DNA of 64,000 nucleotides from Arthrobacter sp. cf158 (lineage in GTDB: Bacteria; Actinomycetota; Actinomycetes; Actinomycetales; Micrococcaceae): the NCBI RefSeq assembly GCF_900106835.1, contig NZ_FNNR01000002.1:496001-560000 (forward strand), in the 5' to 3' direction. This document shows positions 18,060-25,085 of this stretch, one piece after another. A model generated the notes under the pieces. The model was not told the DNA's origin. It was given only the letters and a program-made list of their open reading frames with translations, and did not search any database. The translations under genes and the position numbers were made by a program. Every line of letters begins with the position of its first letter. Within the stretch, counting starts at the first letter, position 1.

Positions 18060-18095
18060 GTAAGCCCCGGCGGTTCGTGAACCGCCGGGGCTTAC
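18060..18095. terminator. strong bidirectional terminator between APC permease and MoaF-family gene
   Basis: A perfect 17-bp stem (18060-18076 with 18079-18095) with a 2-nt spacer and core GCCCCGGCGGTTC lies between two convergent genes. The flanks give TTA/TAA ends but no long T-run on either strand. Confidence 0.75.
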
Positions 18096-18115
18096 GTTCG
18101 TTCTCTGCAGTTGGA

Positions 18116-18988
18116 TTAAGTCGCGTTGGCTTGGTTCAGTTCGGCGGCAGGGTTCAGTTGGGTGGCAGGGTTCAGTTGGGTGGCAGGGTTCAGGTGGGTG
18201 GCAGGGTTCAGTTCGGCGCTGTGGTGGGTAATGCTGATCAACCTGCCGTATGCACCAAACGTGAAGTGCACGGGTTCTGTTCCTGCCTCGTCCCAGCCGA
18301 AGAGGCTGCCGTGTGAGCGGATGGCGTGGGGATCCCGGTGGTCGGCCACCGTTACCGAGCCGCAGGGGATGACTTTCTCCCGCCACGTGAAGACAAAGAT
18401 CCCGGGGCGTATCTGGAAGACGGTGTTGGAATCAGTGTCTGCCAGTCCCCGTTCCGGGCCGGCGAGGCATTGCCAGGTGTACCAGGTGGGGCTGAGGTAG
18501 ATGTGCTCGTACGCGTGTGCATCGCTGTAGACCCATTCGACGCGTCGTCCGATGAGTGCATTGCTTTCAGAGATCGCCGGGCCGAGGGTGCCGTATCCTT
18601 CCAGGGTTCCGGCCCGGAAGTCGTGGTGGACTGCGACGCTGGATGGGGTTGCCCTGCCCAGCGCGGCGCCAATGTAGAGCGCCCGGCCGTTGGCCAGATC
18701 CAGGACCAGGGATACGGCAAGTTCCCGGTCCACAGGGCTACGCCATTGGGCGTAGTAGAGATCTTCGGCCACGGAAAAGGCCTCGTAGTTGGAGGTTCCC
18801 GCGTGGCCGGCGGCAGCCCATTGGACGTCTTCGTCGTCGAAGCTGAACGTCATTGGGCCGCCTTCGCTGCGGACGGAAAACTGTTGTCCTGCCAGGTCTT
18901 GCACGGCAGGGGCCTTGTTGGCATCGAAGCCGGGTGCCAGGCCGTCCAGTGGCAGCCAGTTGGAGGTGTCAAGAAGATTCAGGCTCAT
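18116..18988 (-). CDS. MoaF-family protein with C-terminal hexapeptide repeats
   Basis: A 290-residue protein resembling the MoaF family, a two-domain calycin-like fold. Family patterns include MTFSFDDEDVQW near residue 47 and GSLFGWDEAGTEPVHFTFGAYGR-type sequence near residue 240. The family was named from the Klebsiella monoamine regulon; the database label 'molybdenum cofactor biosynthesis F' is not well supported. GAAGGA lies 4 nt upstream of the ATG. The last 33 residues are an AEL-(NPATxL)n-type repeat encoded by an 18-bp tandem array, beyond the normal family end. It is downstream of, and co-directional with, the IclR gene, with a hairpin between them. Confidence 0.75.
   Translation of the reverse strand: MSLNLLDTSNWLPLDGLAPGFDANKAPAVQDLAGQQFSVRSEGGPMTFSFDDEDVQWAAAGHAGTSNYEAFSVAEDLYYAQWRSPVDRELAVSLVLDLANGRALYIGAALGRATPSSVAVHHDFRAGTLEGYGTLGPAISESNALIGRRVEWVYSDAHAYEHIYLSPTWYTWQCLAGPERGLADTDSNTVFQIRPGIFVFTWREKVIPCGSVTVADHRDPHAIRSHGSLFGWDEAGTEPVHFTFGAYGRLISITHHSAELNPATHLNPATQLNPATQLNPAAELNQANAT
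18133..18222. repeat. 18-bp in-frame tandem repeat (five copies) at the 3' end of the MoaF-family gene
   Basis: GGTTCAG recurs at 18133, 18151, 18169, 18187 and 18205, an exact 18-bp period with few base changes. On the minus strand each copy encodes six residues of the form NPATQL. The array keeps the reading frame, so copy-number changes would alter only tail length. Confidence 0.9.
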
Positions 18989-19008
18989 GGGTTCCTTCTG
19001 GTGTTCAA

Positions 19009-19042
19009 AAGAAGGACGGAACGGGTTTGTCCTGTCCTTCTT
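19009..19042 (-). terminator. terminator between the IclR gene and the MoaF-family gene
   Basis: AAGAAGGAC (19009-19017) pairs with GTCCTTCTT (19034-19042) over a 16-nt loop, and on the minus strand the stem is followed by TTCTTTTG. It should end or attenuate transcription leaving the IclR gene before the MoaF-family gene. Confidence 0.55.
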
Positions 19043-19112
19043 CGAGTATTCGGTGAACCGATGATTGCCGTCTTGTGCTGTGGGGCACGTCGTTTGACCT
19101 GGAAGGAAAGGT

Positions 19113-19850
19113 TCAGGCCAGTTGGCTTTCGATGCGGGCTGCGCTGGCGGCCAGCGCCTTGCCCACGGCGTCGGCGTCCTGGTCCAAGCGGATGTACACG
19201 ACGGCGATCGCTGCCGGCCGCCCGCCGGGAACCCGGATGGGGGCTGCGATGGAGGAGAGGCCGGCGATGACTTCGTCATGGCTGGTTGCATAGCCCAGCC
19301 GGCGCGCCTCGTGCGCTTCAGCGCGGTAGGGGTTTCCTGCTCCGACTTGCTGCCAGCGTTCCTCGGTCATGGTTGATTGGATCGCAATTCCGGGAGCGCC
19401 TGTGGCGATGGGGTGCCGGTTTCCGGGGTGTTGGGCGAGGGCGGCTCCCGAATGTCTGGGTTCCACTGTGACCAGGTTGACGCATTCCTGGTGGTCCCAC
19501 ACGGCCACGAAAGCGGTCATGTGCAGGGTATTGGCCAGCTGGGTGAGTTCCGGGAGGGCAGCGGTTTGGAGGTTCCGGGAGACTCCGCGGGCCAGGACGG
19601 ACAGGCCGGGGCCTGGTTGGACGCGTCCGGAGTCATCGCGCACCAGCAAGGAGTGGTCCTCCAGGGTCCGCAGGATTCTGTAGGCGACAGAACGGTGCAC
19701 TCCGAGTGCCTCTGTCAGTTCCGCGATGCTGAGGGGGCGCTCGGCCGCGGCAAGAATCTCCAGTGCCCGGATGCCCCTGGACAGGGTTTGCGACGGCGGA
19801 ACTTGCGTCGCTGTTTCCGGTGGACCCTTGATGTCGCTGCGGGGATTCAT
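19113..19850 (-). CDS. IclR-family transcriptional regulator
   Basis: A 245-residue regulator with an N-terminal winged helix (LSRGIRALEILAAAERPL, then LTEALGVHRSVAYRILRTLE) and the IclR effector domain (ATGAPGIAIQS, then GYATSHDEVIAGLSSIAAPI). The ATG at 19850 is preferred over one 9 nt upstream because a TAGGAT -10 box (19858-19863) ends 7 nt before it, as in other leaderless genes here. It is divergent from an MHS transporter across 318 bp that hold two palindromes. It probably controls the transporter and the co-directional MoaF-family gene; the effector is unknown. Confidence 0.88.
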   Translation of the reverse strand: MNPRSDIKGPPETATQVPPSQTLSRGIRALEILAAAERPLSIAELTEALGVHRSVAYRILRTLEDHSLLVRDDSGRVQPGPGLSVLARGVSRNLQTAALPELTQLANTLHMTAFVAVWDHQECVNLVTVEPRHSGAALAQHPGNRHPIATGAPGIAIQSTMTEERWQQVGAGNPYRAEAHEARRLGYATSHDEVIAGLSSIAAPIRVPGGRPAAIAVVYIRLDQDADAVGKALAASAARIESQLA

Positions 19851-20168
19851 GCGGACCATCCTATGTTGGCGGGGATGTTCCCGGCCGGACGCCCGCTGTG
19901 CGGCGGCGTCGACGAGGCGTGTTCCATATGGGAACCATCATTCCGATTATAGAAGTGCCCGGTCTATTCACTCGGCGGGACGGCACAACTCACGCGATGT
20001 GGGGCCGGCTCTGCGCCCCTACTCTCCGTCGAGCCGCGCACGCCGGGCCCCGCAACGCGGAAGCCCTGTGCTTTGGGTCACAGTATGTAGTATCCTTTCC
20101 TAACTGACCGTTCTGTCGGTTAATGCACGTCACGCGCCGACCAGTCACTCTCACCCCATGGAGTTCCA
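19851..20168. promoter_or_regulatory. 318-bp divergent regulatory region with two palindromes
   Basis: This gap between the IclR gene and the MHS transporter has no gene. It holds a 15-bp palindrome with arms GTTCC/GGAAC at 19921-19935, the size and shape of known IclR-family operators. A second dyad lies at 20101-20122, arms TAACTGAC/GTCGGTTA with one mismatch, which looks more like a TetR-family site. A TAGGAT box for the IclR gene lies at 19858-19863. No -35 box can be placed with confidence. Confidence 0.5.
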
Positions 20169-21503
20169 ATGACCGCAACTTCCACTGTCGACTCCCTGTC
20201 AGGACCCAGCAGCAAGCGCGAAGAGCGCCGGGTACTCGCGGGGACACTGGTGGGCACCACCATCGAGTGGTACGACTTCTTCATCTTCGCCCAGCTCACG
20301 GCCACCTTGCTGGCTCCGCTCTTCCTTTCTCCCCTTGAGAAGTCCAATCCTGGCGTAGCCCAGCTCTTGTCCTTCGCCACCATTGGTATCAGCTTCCTGT
20401 TCAGGCCACTCGGCGCCACCATCGCCGGACACCTCGGAGACCGCCTGGGCCGCAAGGCTGTGCTGGTCATGACGCTGGTGATGATGGGTGCAGCCACGGC
20501 CCTCATCGGTGTGCTTCCGACCTACGACACCATCGGCATCTGGGCTCCCGTGCTGCTCATCACCCTCCGTGTTGTCCAGGGCTTCTCCGCTGGCGGCGAA
20601 TGGGGAGGAGCGGCGCTGATGGCAGTGGAGCACGCTCCCATCAAGAAGCGCGGGCTCTTCGGCGCTTACCCGCAGATCGGCGTTCCCATCGGCATGATCC
20701 TGGCAACAGGGCTCCTGTTCTTCCTGCAGTCCGGCATGTCGAAGGAAGATTTCGCTGCCTGGGGCTGGCGCGTCCCGTTTCTGCTGTCCGTGGTCCTCAT
20801 TGTGGTGGGCTACCTGATCCGGCGTGCTGTGGGCGAAAGCCCGGTCTTCAAGGAAATCGCGCAGCGTAAGGCAGCCAGCAAGGCACCCCTGGGCGAGCTC
20901 TTCCGTAAGAACAAGAAGGAAGTCATCCTTGCGGCCATGATCTTCATTGCCAACAATGCTGCCGGGTACCTTCTGATCGCGTTCTTCATCTCCTACGCCA
21001 CCAAGACCCTGAAGATGCCAACTCCCCAGGTCTTGCTGGCCACCACCATTGCGTCCTTCGGCTGGTTGATCTTCACCATGGTGGGTGGATGGTTGTCGGA
21101 CAAGATCGGCCGCGTGAAGACGTTCCTGATCGGCTATGGCCTGGTCTTCGCCTGGATGATTCCCATGTTCGTACTCATCGATTCCAAGGACATCCTGCTC
21201 TACGGAACCGCCCTGTTCGTTCTGACCATCGGTCTGGGTCTCTCTTATGGCCCCATGTCCGCCATGTATGCGGAGATGTTCCCGGCGCAGGTCCGCTACT
21301 CGGGTATCTCCATCGGCTATGCCCTGGGGGCAATTCTGGGCGGTGCCTTTGCTCCGCTGATCGCCCAGGCCCTTCTTGATTCCACCAAATGGTCGGGCTC
21401 TGTTGGCCTCTACATCATGGGCCTCTGCATTGTCTCGGCAGTTGGCGTGATCCTGGCCAAGGAAACCAAGGGGCGCCCGCTGGGTTTCAGCGCGCACCAC
21501 TAG
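20169..21503 (+). CDS. MHS-family MFS transporter (metabolite:H+ symporter)
   Basis: A 444-residue major facilitator of the ShiA/ProP/KgtP-like metabolite:proton symporter group. Diagnostic stretches are GTTIEWYDFFIF near residue 29, the RPLGATIAGHLGDRLGRKAV loop near residue 78, and RVVQGFSAGGEWGGAAL near residue 138. Twelve hydrophobic segments are expected. GGAG lies about 9 nt before the ATG. It is divergent from the IclR gene and is followed by a terminator. MHS carriers import organic acids, betaines or aromatic acids; the IclR neighbour suggests an aromatic or organic acid, but that is inference. Confidence 0.9.
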   Translation: MTATSTVDSLSGPSSKREERRVLAGTLVGTTIEWYDFFIFAQLTATLLAPLFLSPLEKSNPGVAQLLSFATIGISFLFRPLGATIAGHLGDRLGRKAVLVMTLVMMGAATALIGVLPTYDTIGIWAPVLLITLRVVQGFSAGGEWGGAALMAVEHAPIKKRGLFGAYPQIGVPIGMILATGLLFFLQSGMSKEDFAAWGWRVPFLLSVVLIVVGYLIRRAVGESPVFKEIAQRKAASKAPLGELFRKNKKEVILAAMIFIANNAAGYLLIAFFISYATKTLKMPTPQVLLATTIASFGWLIFTMVGGWLSDKIGRVKTFLIGYGLVFAWMIPMFVLIDSKDILLYGTALFVLTIGLGLSYGPMSAMYAEMFPAQVRYSGISIGYALGAILGGAFAPLIAQALLDSTKWSGSVGLYIMGLCIVSAVGVILAKETKGRPLGFSAHH

Positions 21504-21524
21504 CCCTTCACGGGAATTGACGTG

Positions 21525-21562
21525 AAAGGCGGGAGCGGTCCAAGTGGCCGCACCCGCCTTTT
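21525..21562 (+). terminator. terminator after the MHS transporter
   Basis: AAAGGCGGG (21525-21533) pairs with CCCGCCTTT (21553-21561), with an inner GCGG/CCGC stem and a following T. It lies between convergent genes. Confidence 0.7.
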
Positions 21563-21586
21563 GCTTTCAGGCAGCGTTTCCGTCAG

Positions 21587-22252
21587 TCACCTGTTGGGGG
21601 TGCCTGCGCCTTCCAGTTGATGGACGACGTCGGAATCGGACAACTGCTCGAATCGTTCGTAGAACGCGCCAACAGCATGGAACTTGCCGGGCGTGTGGAG
21701 AGCGAACACGTAATCGCACACCCTGGCCAGGGAAGTGGATGCCTCGAGGGATGCCACCGGCACCGCAGCCACGATGACGCTGGCGCCGCCGGCCCGGACT
21801 GCTTCCACGGCTGCACGCATGGTGGCTCCCGTGGCCAGGCCGTCATCGGCCAGCACTATTGTCTTGCCCCGGAGGTCATGGTCCGTACCGGGATACTCTT
21901 CTGCCCGCCGAAGAAGCTCCGAGCGTTCATGGGTTTCCACAGCATCCAATGCGGACTGGGAAATACCGCGGGAAAGGATGAGCTCTTTGAGCGGCTTGTT
22001 CACGATGCGAAGAACGTCGCCCCGGGACCATGCCAGCGCCCCAAAGGCGGTCTCGTCACGGCCGGGGATACCGAGCTTGCGGACCAGCACGGCGCCAAAT
22101 GGGAGATACAACTCAGCTGCCGCAGCTGCGGCTACGGGGATTCCTCCCCGGGCGAGGCCCAGGACAATGGTGTCCGGGCGCTCCCTCAGCTGGGGGAGTC
22201 CTTCAGCCAGGCGTCGACCGGCTTCCGCACGGTCCTTGAAACGCATGCCCAT
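21587..22252 (-). CDS. phosphoribosyltransferase-family protein
   Basis: A 221-residue protein with the type I phosphoribosyltransferase fold. The PRPP-binding loop is visible as IVLADDGLATGATM, and the N-terminal pattern FKDRAEAGRRLAEGL plus LARGGIPVAA is typical of the orphan PRTases often found near stress or dormancy genes. The ATG at 22252 is preferred over one 48 nt upstream because GGAAGTGGAG immediately precedes it; 22246 is also possible. The substrate is unknown. It is divergent from a small MarR-like regulator less than 90 bp away. Confidence 0.82.
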   Translation of the reverse strand: MGMRFKDRAEAGRRLAEGLPQLRERPDTIVLGLARGGIPVAAAAAAELYLPFGAVLVRKLGIPGRDETAFGALAWSRGDVLRIVNKPLKELILSRGISQSALDAVETHERSELLRRAEEYPGTDHDLRGKTIVLADDGLATGATMRAAVEAVRAGGASVIVAAVPVASLEASTSLARVCDYVFALHTPGKFHAVGAFYERFEQLSDSDVVHQLEGAGTPNR

Positions 22253-22338
22253 CTGCTCCACTTCCACGATATTCGTTGCACTTCCAAGCCTACCGTCCAT
22301 GCCTTGCCCGGGGGCGCCTCCGCTGGAAGCATGGCCTT

Positions 22339-22752
22339 GTGAACAAGCCCATCGGATACTGGATCAAGAGGCTCGACGCTGCGCTGGACATCCAGCTGGA
22401 CAGTACCTTGGCGCGGATCAAGCTCAGCAGGCGTCAGTGGCAGACCCTGGGCACTCTCTCAGGGGGCGCCATGCTTCCTGACGAGCTTGAGCAAGCACTG
22501 CTGCCACTGTGGGGCAGCGATATCCGCTTGCGCGAAAGGGAGCTTGAGGCCTTGGTGGGCCGCGGATTAATCACCATGATCGATGACCGGCTGGCGCTCA
22601 GCGAACGCGGCCGCGAGAAGTATCACGAAGCCCAGCGCCTGGTGGAAGATGCGCGCCGGGACTTGTCCATGGGCATCGGAATTGACGAGTACGCCATGAC
22701 CTTAAGCGTGTTGGAGCGCATGAGCCTTAACGCGGAGCGGCTGGCCCGCTGA
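22339..22752 (+). CDS. MarR-like winged-helix regulator
   Basis: A 137-residue protein with the pattern NKPIGYWIKRLDAALD at the N-terminus and LSRRQWQTLGTL in the recognition region, as in a group of actinobacterial MarR-like regulators. The C-terminal part has the wing pattern LITMIDDRLALSERGREKY. A GTG start is chosen because GGAAG lies about 10 nt upstream and the protein then begins at its conserved N-terminus; the frame is open further up but overlaps the divergent gene. Its target could be the divergent phosphoribosyltransferase. Confidence 0.75.
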   Translation: MNKPIGYWIKRLDAALDIQLDSTLARIKLSRRQWQTLGTLSGGAMLPDELEQALLPLWGSDIRLRERELEALVGRGLITMIDDRLALSERGREKYHEAQRLVEDARRDLSMGIGIDEYAMTLSVLERMSLNAERLAR

Positions 22753-22791
22753 CGTCAGCCAGCAGGACCAGCCGAGGGCGTCGGCGGGCCA

Positions 22792-22876
22792 GCGCCTTAC
22801 ACGCAGGCGCCTTGCACGCAGGCGCCTTACACGCAGGCGCCCTGCACACCAATGACCCTACACACCAATGAATTGG
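22792..22876. repeat. 15/16-bp tandem repeats overlapping the 3' end of the alpha/beta hydrolase
   Basis: GCGCCTTACACGCAG and close variants occupy 22792-22806, 22807-22821 and 22822-22836. Further diverged copies (about 16 bp, containing ACACACCAATGA) follow up to the hydrolase stop codon at 22858-22860 and its last codons. On the minus strand each copy repeats the GTGTAGGG/GTGTAAGG stop-codon context. Confidence 0.75.
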
Positions 22877-23685
22877 ACGGCGGCTTCCTTGAAAGCGCGG
22901 CTGGTGATCACGTTGGTGTGCGTGCGTCCGGGGATAACCAGGGTTTCCACCATCCCGCCGCGCTTGCCGGCGATGGAAGCCAGCTCCGGCATGGTGGCAG
23001 CCCGCTCGTCCTTCTCGCCCGCAACCAGCAGCAGCGGTACCTGCGGAGCTGCCTCGGCGGGATCGAAGGGCTCACCCTTGATGGCCTCAATGAGGGACAA
23101 CATGGCGAAAAGGTTGTTGCTGGGCAGCATTTGCGCCATCTTCAACAAGCCGGCAGTTGATGGGTCCTCGATGGGCGTGCCGTCGGCCAAATGCCGTTGG
23201 GCGGCCACGAGGTCGAACGCCGCCAACGGATCCGCTGAGCTGGGTCCACCCAGGACAATCCGGTGGACGAGGTCGGGCTGGGTGGCACCGAATTCCCACG
23301 CGAGCCTGGAGCCGAGCGAGTAGCCAATGAGGTCCAGCCCCGTGGACGAGTCGCCATCGCGCAGAGGCCGGGCGCCGACGTCGGTCACTATCTGCAGGAG
23401 GTCGGCACGGATGCGGCTGGGGGTGTACGAGTCCAGGTCCTCGGGGGAGTGACTGCGGCCGTGACCGGGCAGGTCAACAGTAATCACCCGCCGGCCGGCG
23501 TCCTGCAGGGTGGTAATCCATCCGCTGTCCGCCCAGTTCAGTTTGCTGGAGGAAGAGAAGCCATGGATCAACAGGACGGGGCGGAGTCCGGCATCGGCGG
23601 CGGGCTCATGGACTTCCACAAACAATCCGGGGTCGGTGCCTTCCACGGTGTGCCTGTTGTGTTCCACGGTGTGCCTGCCGGTCAT
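22858..23685 (-). CDS. alpha/beta hydrolase (possible split AcoC partner)
   Basis: A 275-residue alpha/beta hydrolase. The oxyanion region is LLIHGFSSSS (about 38-47), the nucleophile is S123 in GYSLGS, a candidate acid lies in AGEKDERA, and the His is in PGRTHTN. The ATG at 23685 follows GAGGAC by 7 nt; an in-frame ATG at 23700 overlaps the lipoyl gene by 11 nt. It is the last gene after E1-alpha, E1-beta and a lone lipoyl domain. In AcoC of acetoin dehydrogenase, a lipoyl domain and an alpha/beta hydrolase are fused in one E2 protein, so this pair may be a split version. The N-terminus contains a 7-residue duplication (HTVEHN/HTVEGT). Confidence 0.82.
   Translation of the reverse strand: MTGRHTVEHNRHTVEGTDPGLFVEVHEPAADAGLRPVLLIHGFSSSSKLNWADSGWITTLQDAGRRVITVDLPGHGRSHSPEDLDSYTPSRIRADLLQIVTDVGARPLRDGDSSTGLDLIGYSLGSRLAWEFGATQPDLVHRIVLGGPSSADPLAAFDLVAAQRHLADGTPIEDPSTAGLLKMAQMLPSNNLFAMLSLIEAIKGEPFDPAEAAPQVPLLLVAGEKDERAATMPELASIAGKRGGMVETLVIPGRTHTNVITSRAFKEAAVQFIGV
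23641..23681. repeat. 21-bp tandem duplication at the 5' end of the alpha/beta hydrolase
   Basis: TTCCACGGTGTGCCTG occurs at 23641-23656 and 23662-23677, spaced by exactly 21 bp. On the minus strand it doubles a seven-codon block near the hydrolase N-terminus. Confidence 0.75.
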
Positions 23686-23689
23686 GGTG

Positions 23690-24019
23690 TCAGTCCTCAT
23701 CGAGTACGGCGCTCAGGCGGACCCGGCGCTTGGGTGCTTCGTCCTTCGGAACAGTGCCCACGATACCGGCAGTGTCATCCGGAACCTCGAACACAATCAG
23801 GGGTTCGCCGACGTTGATGGTGTCACCGGGCGCCCCATGAATACGCACCACTTTACCTGCCTGCGGGCTGGGCAATTCGAGGGCCGATTTGCTGGTTTCA
23901 AGCTCCACGAGCGGCTGGTTCCGTTCCACCTGCTGCCCCGGCTCCACCAGCCAATCCAGCACGGTTGCTTCGATGAGGCCTTCGCCCAGATCGGGGAGCG
24001 GGAAGGAAATTTCAGCCAC
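23690..24019 (-). CDS. stand-alone lipoyl-domain protein (truncated E2 of a 2-oxoacid dehydrogenase)
   Basis: A 109-residue protein containing one biotinyl/lipoyl domain, with the lipoylation Lys at K44 in ELETSKSALELPSP and the N-terminal pattern FPLPDLGEGL. A normal E2 has a further subunit-binding domain and a catalytic domain of about 230 residues; here only a charged tail of about 30 residues follows the lipoyl domain. The GTG start overlaps the E1-beta stop by 8 nt. The stop is 5 nt before the alpha/beta hydrolase ATG. It probably carries acyl groups as the swinging arm for the E1 next door; the acyltransferase step must come from another protein. The short length looks native and not frameshifted, since no E2 remnant follows. 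Confidence 0.8.
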   Translation of the reverse strand: MAEISFPLPDLGEGLIEATVLDWLVEPGQQVERNQPLVELETSKSALELPSPQAGKVVRIHGAPGDTINVGEPLIVFEVPDDTAGIVGTVPKDEAPKRRVRLSAVLDED

Positions 24020-25085
24020 GGCGGTACTCCAGTACGCGTTGGATCCCAAAGAGGATGCGGTCGATGTTGGGGATGTATTCGTCCTCCAGGTCTCCGGAGG
24101 GATAAGGCACGTCGAAGCCGGTGACACGCTCCACCGGCGCCTTCAGGGTTGCGAAACAGCTCTGCGTAATGAGTTGGGCCACTTCGGCGCCCAAGCCTGA
24201 GGTCAGCGGCGCTTCATGGACGACGACGGCGCGTCGCGTCTTGCCGACGGAGGTCGCCAATGCTTCGGCGTCAATCGGCTTCAGCCAGCGCAGGTCCAGG
24301 ACCTCGACGTCGATGCCGTCCTCGGCCGCGAGCTCGGCAACCTGCAGGCATCGGGCAACCATTGCACCCCATGCCACCAGCGTAAGGTGGCGGCCTTCCC
24401 TGACCACGCGTGCGCCCGTGAGGTTTCCGCCGCTGTCCGTTCCGGCGTCGTGCGCTGCTGTATCCATGTCCGCGGACGCAAGGTTCACCGGGCCCTTTTG
24501 CCAGTAGCGGGACTTCGGTTCCATGAAAATGACAGGATCCGGCCGCGTGGCTGCGTACTTGAGCAGATGATAGGCATCGTGCGGGGTGGCGGGCGAGACT
24601 ACCTTGAGGCCCGGTACGTGGGCGAAGAGCGCCTCCAGGCTTTCGCCGTGGTGCTCGGGTGCGCGGATACCGCCGAAGCTGGGCACCCGCAGCGTGATGG
24701 GCATCGGCAGGGTGCCGCGGCTGCGGTAGTTCATCCGGGCGATCTGGCAAACGATTTGGTTGATGGCCGGATAAGCGAAGCCGTCGAACTGGACCTCGGG
24801 GATGGGGTGGAATCCGGCCATGGCCAGCCCCACCGACATTCCGAGGATGCCGGACTCAGCCAGCGGGGTGTCGAAGACGCGGTCCTCGCCGTGCTTCGAC
24901 TGGAGGCCGTCGGTGATCCGGAAAACGCCGCCCAGGCGGCCGCAGTCCTCACCAAAAATGACGGACTTCGGATTGTCGGCCAGGATCTCGTCCAAGGCCC
25001 GGTTCAGTGCCAGCTGCATGGACATGTGCTGAACGTTGGCGTCGGTTTCACCAGTTCCAGTCAGGGCTGTGATGGTCTCAGACAT
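24012..25085 (-). CDS. 2-oxoacid dehydrogenase E1 component, beta subunit
   Basis: A 357-residue transketolase-like beta subunit of a thiamine-dependent 2-oxoacid dehydrogenase (branched-chain, acetoin or pyruvate type). Family patterns include NPKSVIFGEDCGRLGGVFR, DTPLAESGILGMSVGLAMAG and EVQFDGFAYPAINQI. The C-terminal domain has VEVLDLRWLKPID and VVVHEAPLTSGLGAE. The ATG overlaps the E1-alpha stop by 8 nt, and its stop overlaps the lipoyl gene, so all three are coupled. The exact substrate cannot be settled by eye. Confidence 0.9.
   Translation of the reverse strand: MSETITALTGTGETDANVQHMSMQLALNRALDEILADNPKSVIFGEDCGRLGGVFRITDGLQSKHGEDRVFDTPLAESGILGMSVGLAMAGFHPIPEVQFDGFAYPAINQIVCQIARMNYRSRGTLPMPITLRVPSFGGIRAPEHHGESLEALFAHVPGLKVVSPATPHDAYHLLKYAATRPDPVIFMEPKSRYWQKGPVNLASADMDTAAHDAGTDSGGNLTGARVVREGRHLTLVAWGAMVARCLQVAELAAEDGIDVEVLDLRWLKPIDAEALATSVGKTRRAVVVHEAPLTSGLGAEVAQLITQSCFATLKAPVERVTGFDVPYPSGDLEDEYIPNIDRILFGIQRVLEYRRG

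Noticed and set aside
18133..18222. Possible CRISPR-like array
   Set aside because: The 18-bp repeats are directly adjacent with no spacers, lie in a coding frame, and no cas gene is near.
16947..18386. 479-codon minus-strand frame opposite the APC permease
   Set aside because: Its product is His/Gln/Arg-rich without motifs and crosses the terminator; the plus-strand permease has the APC signature and a ribosome site.
22792..22860. Possible CRISPR-like or attachment-site repeats
   Set aside because: Tandem 15/16-bp copies without spacers, no integrase or mobile gene nearby.
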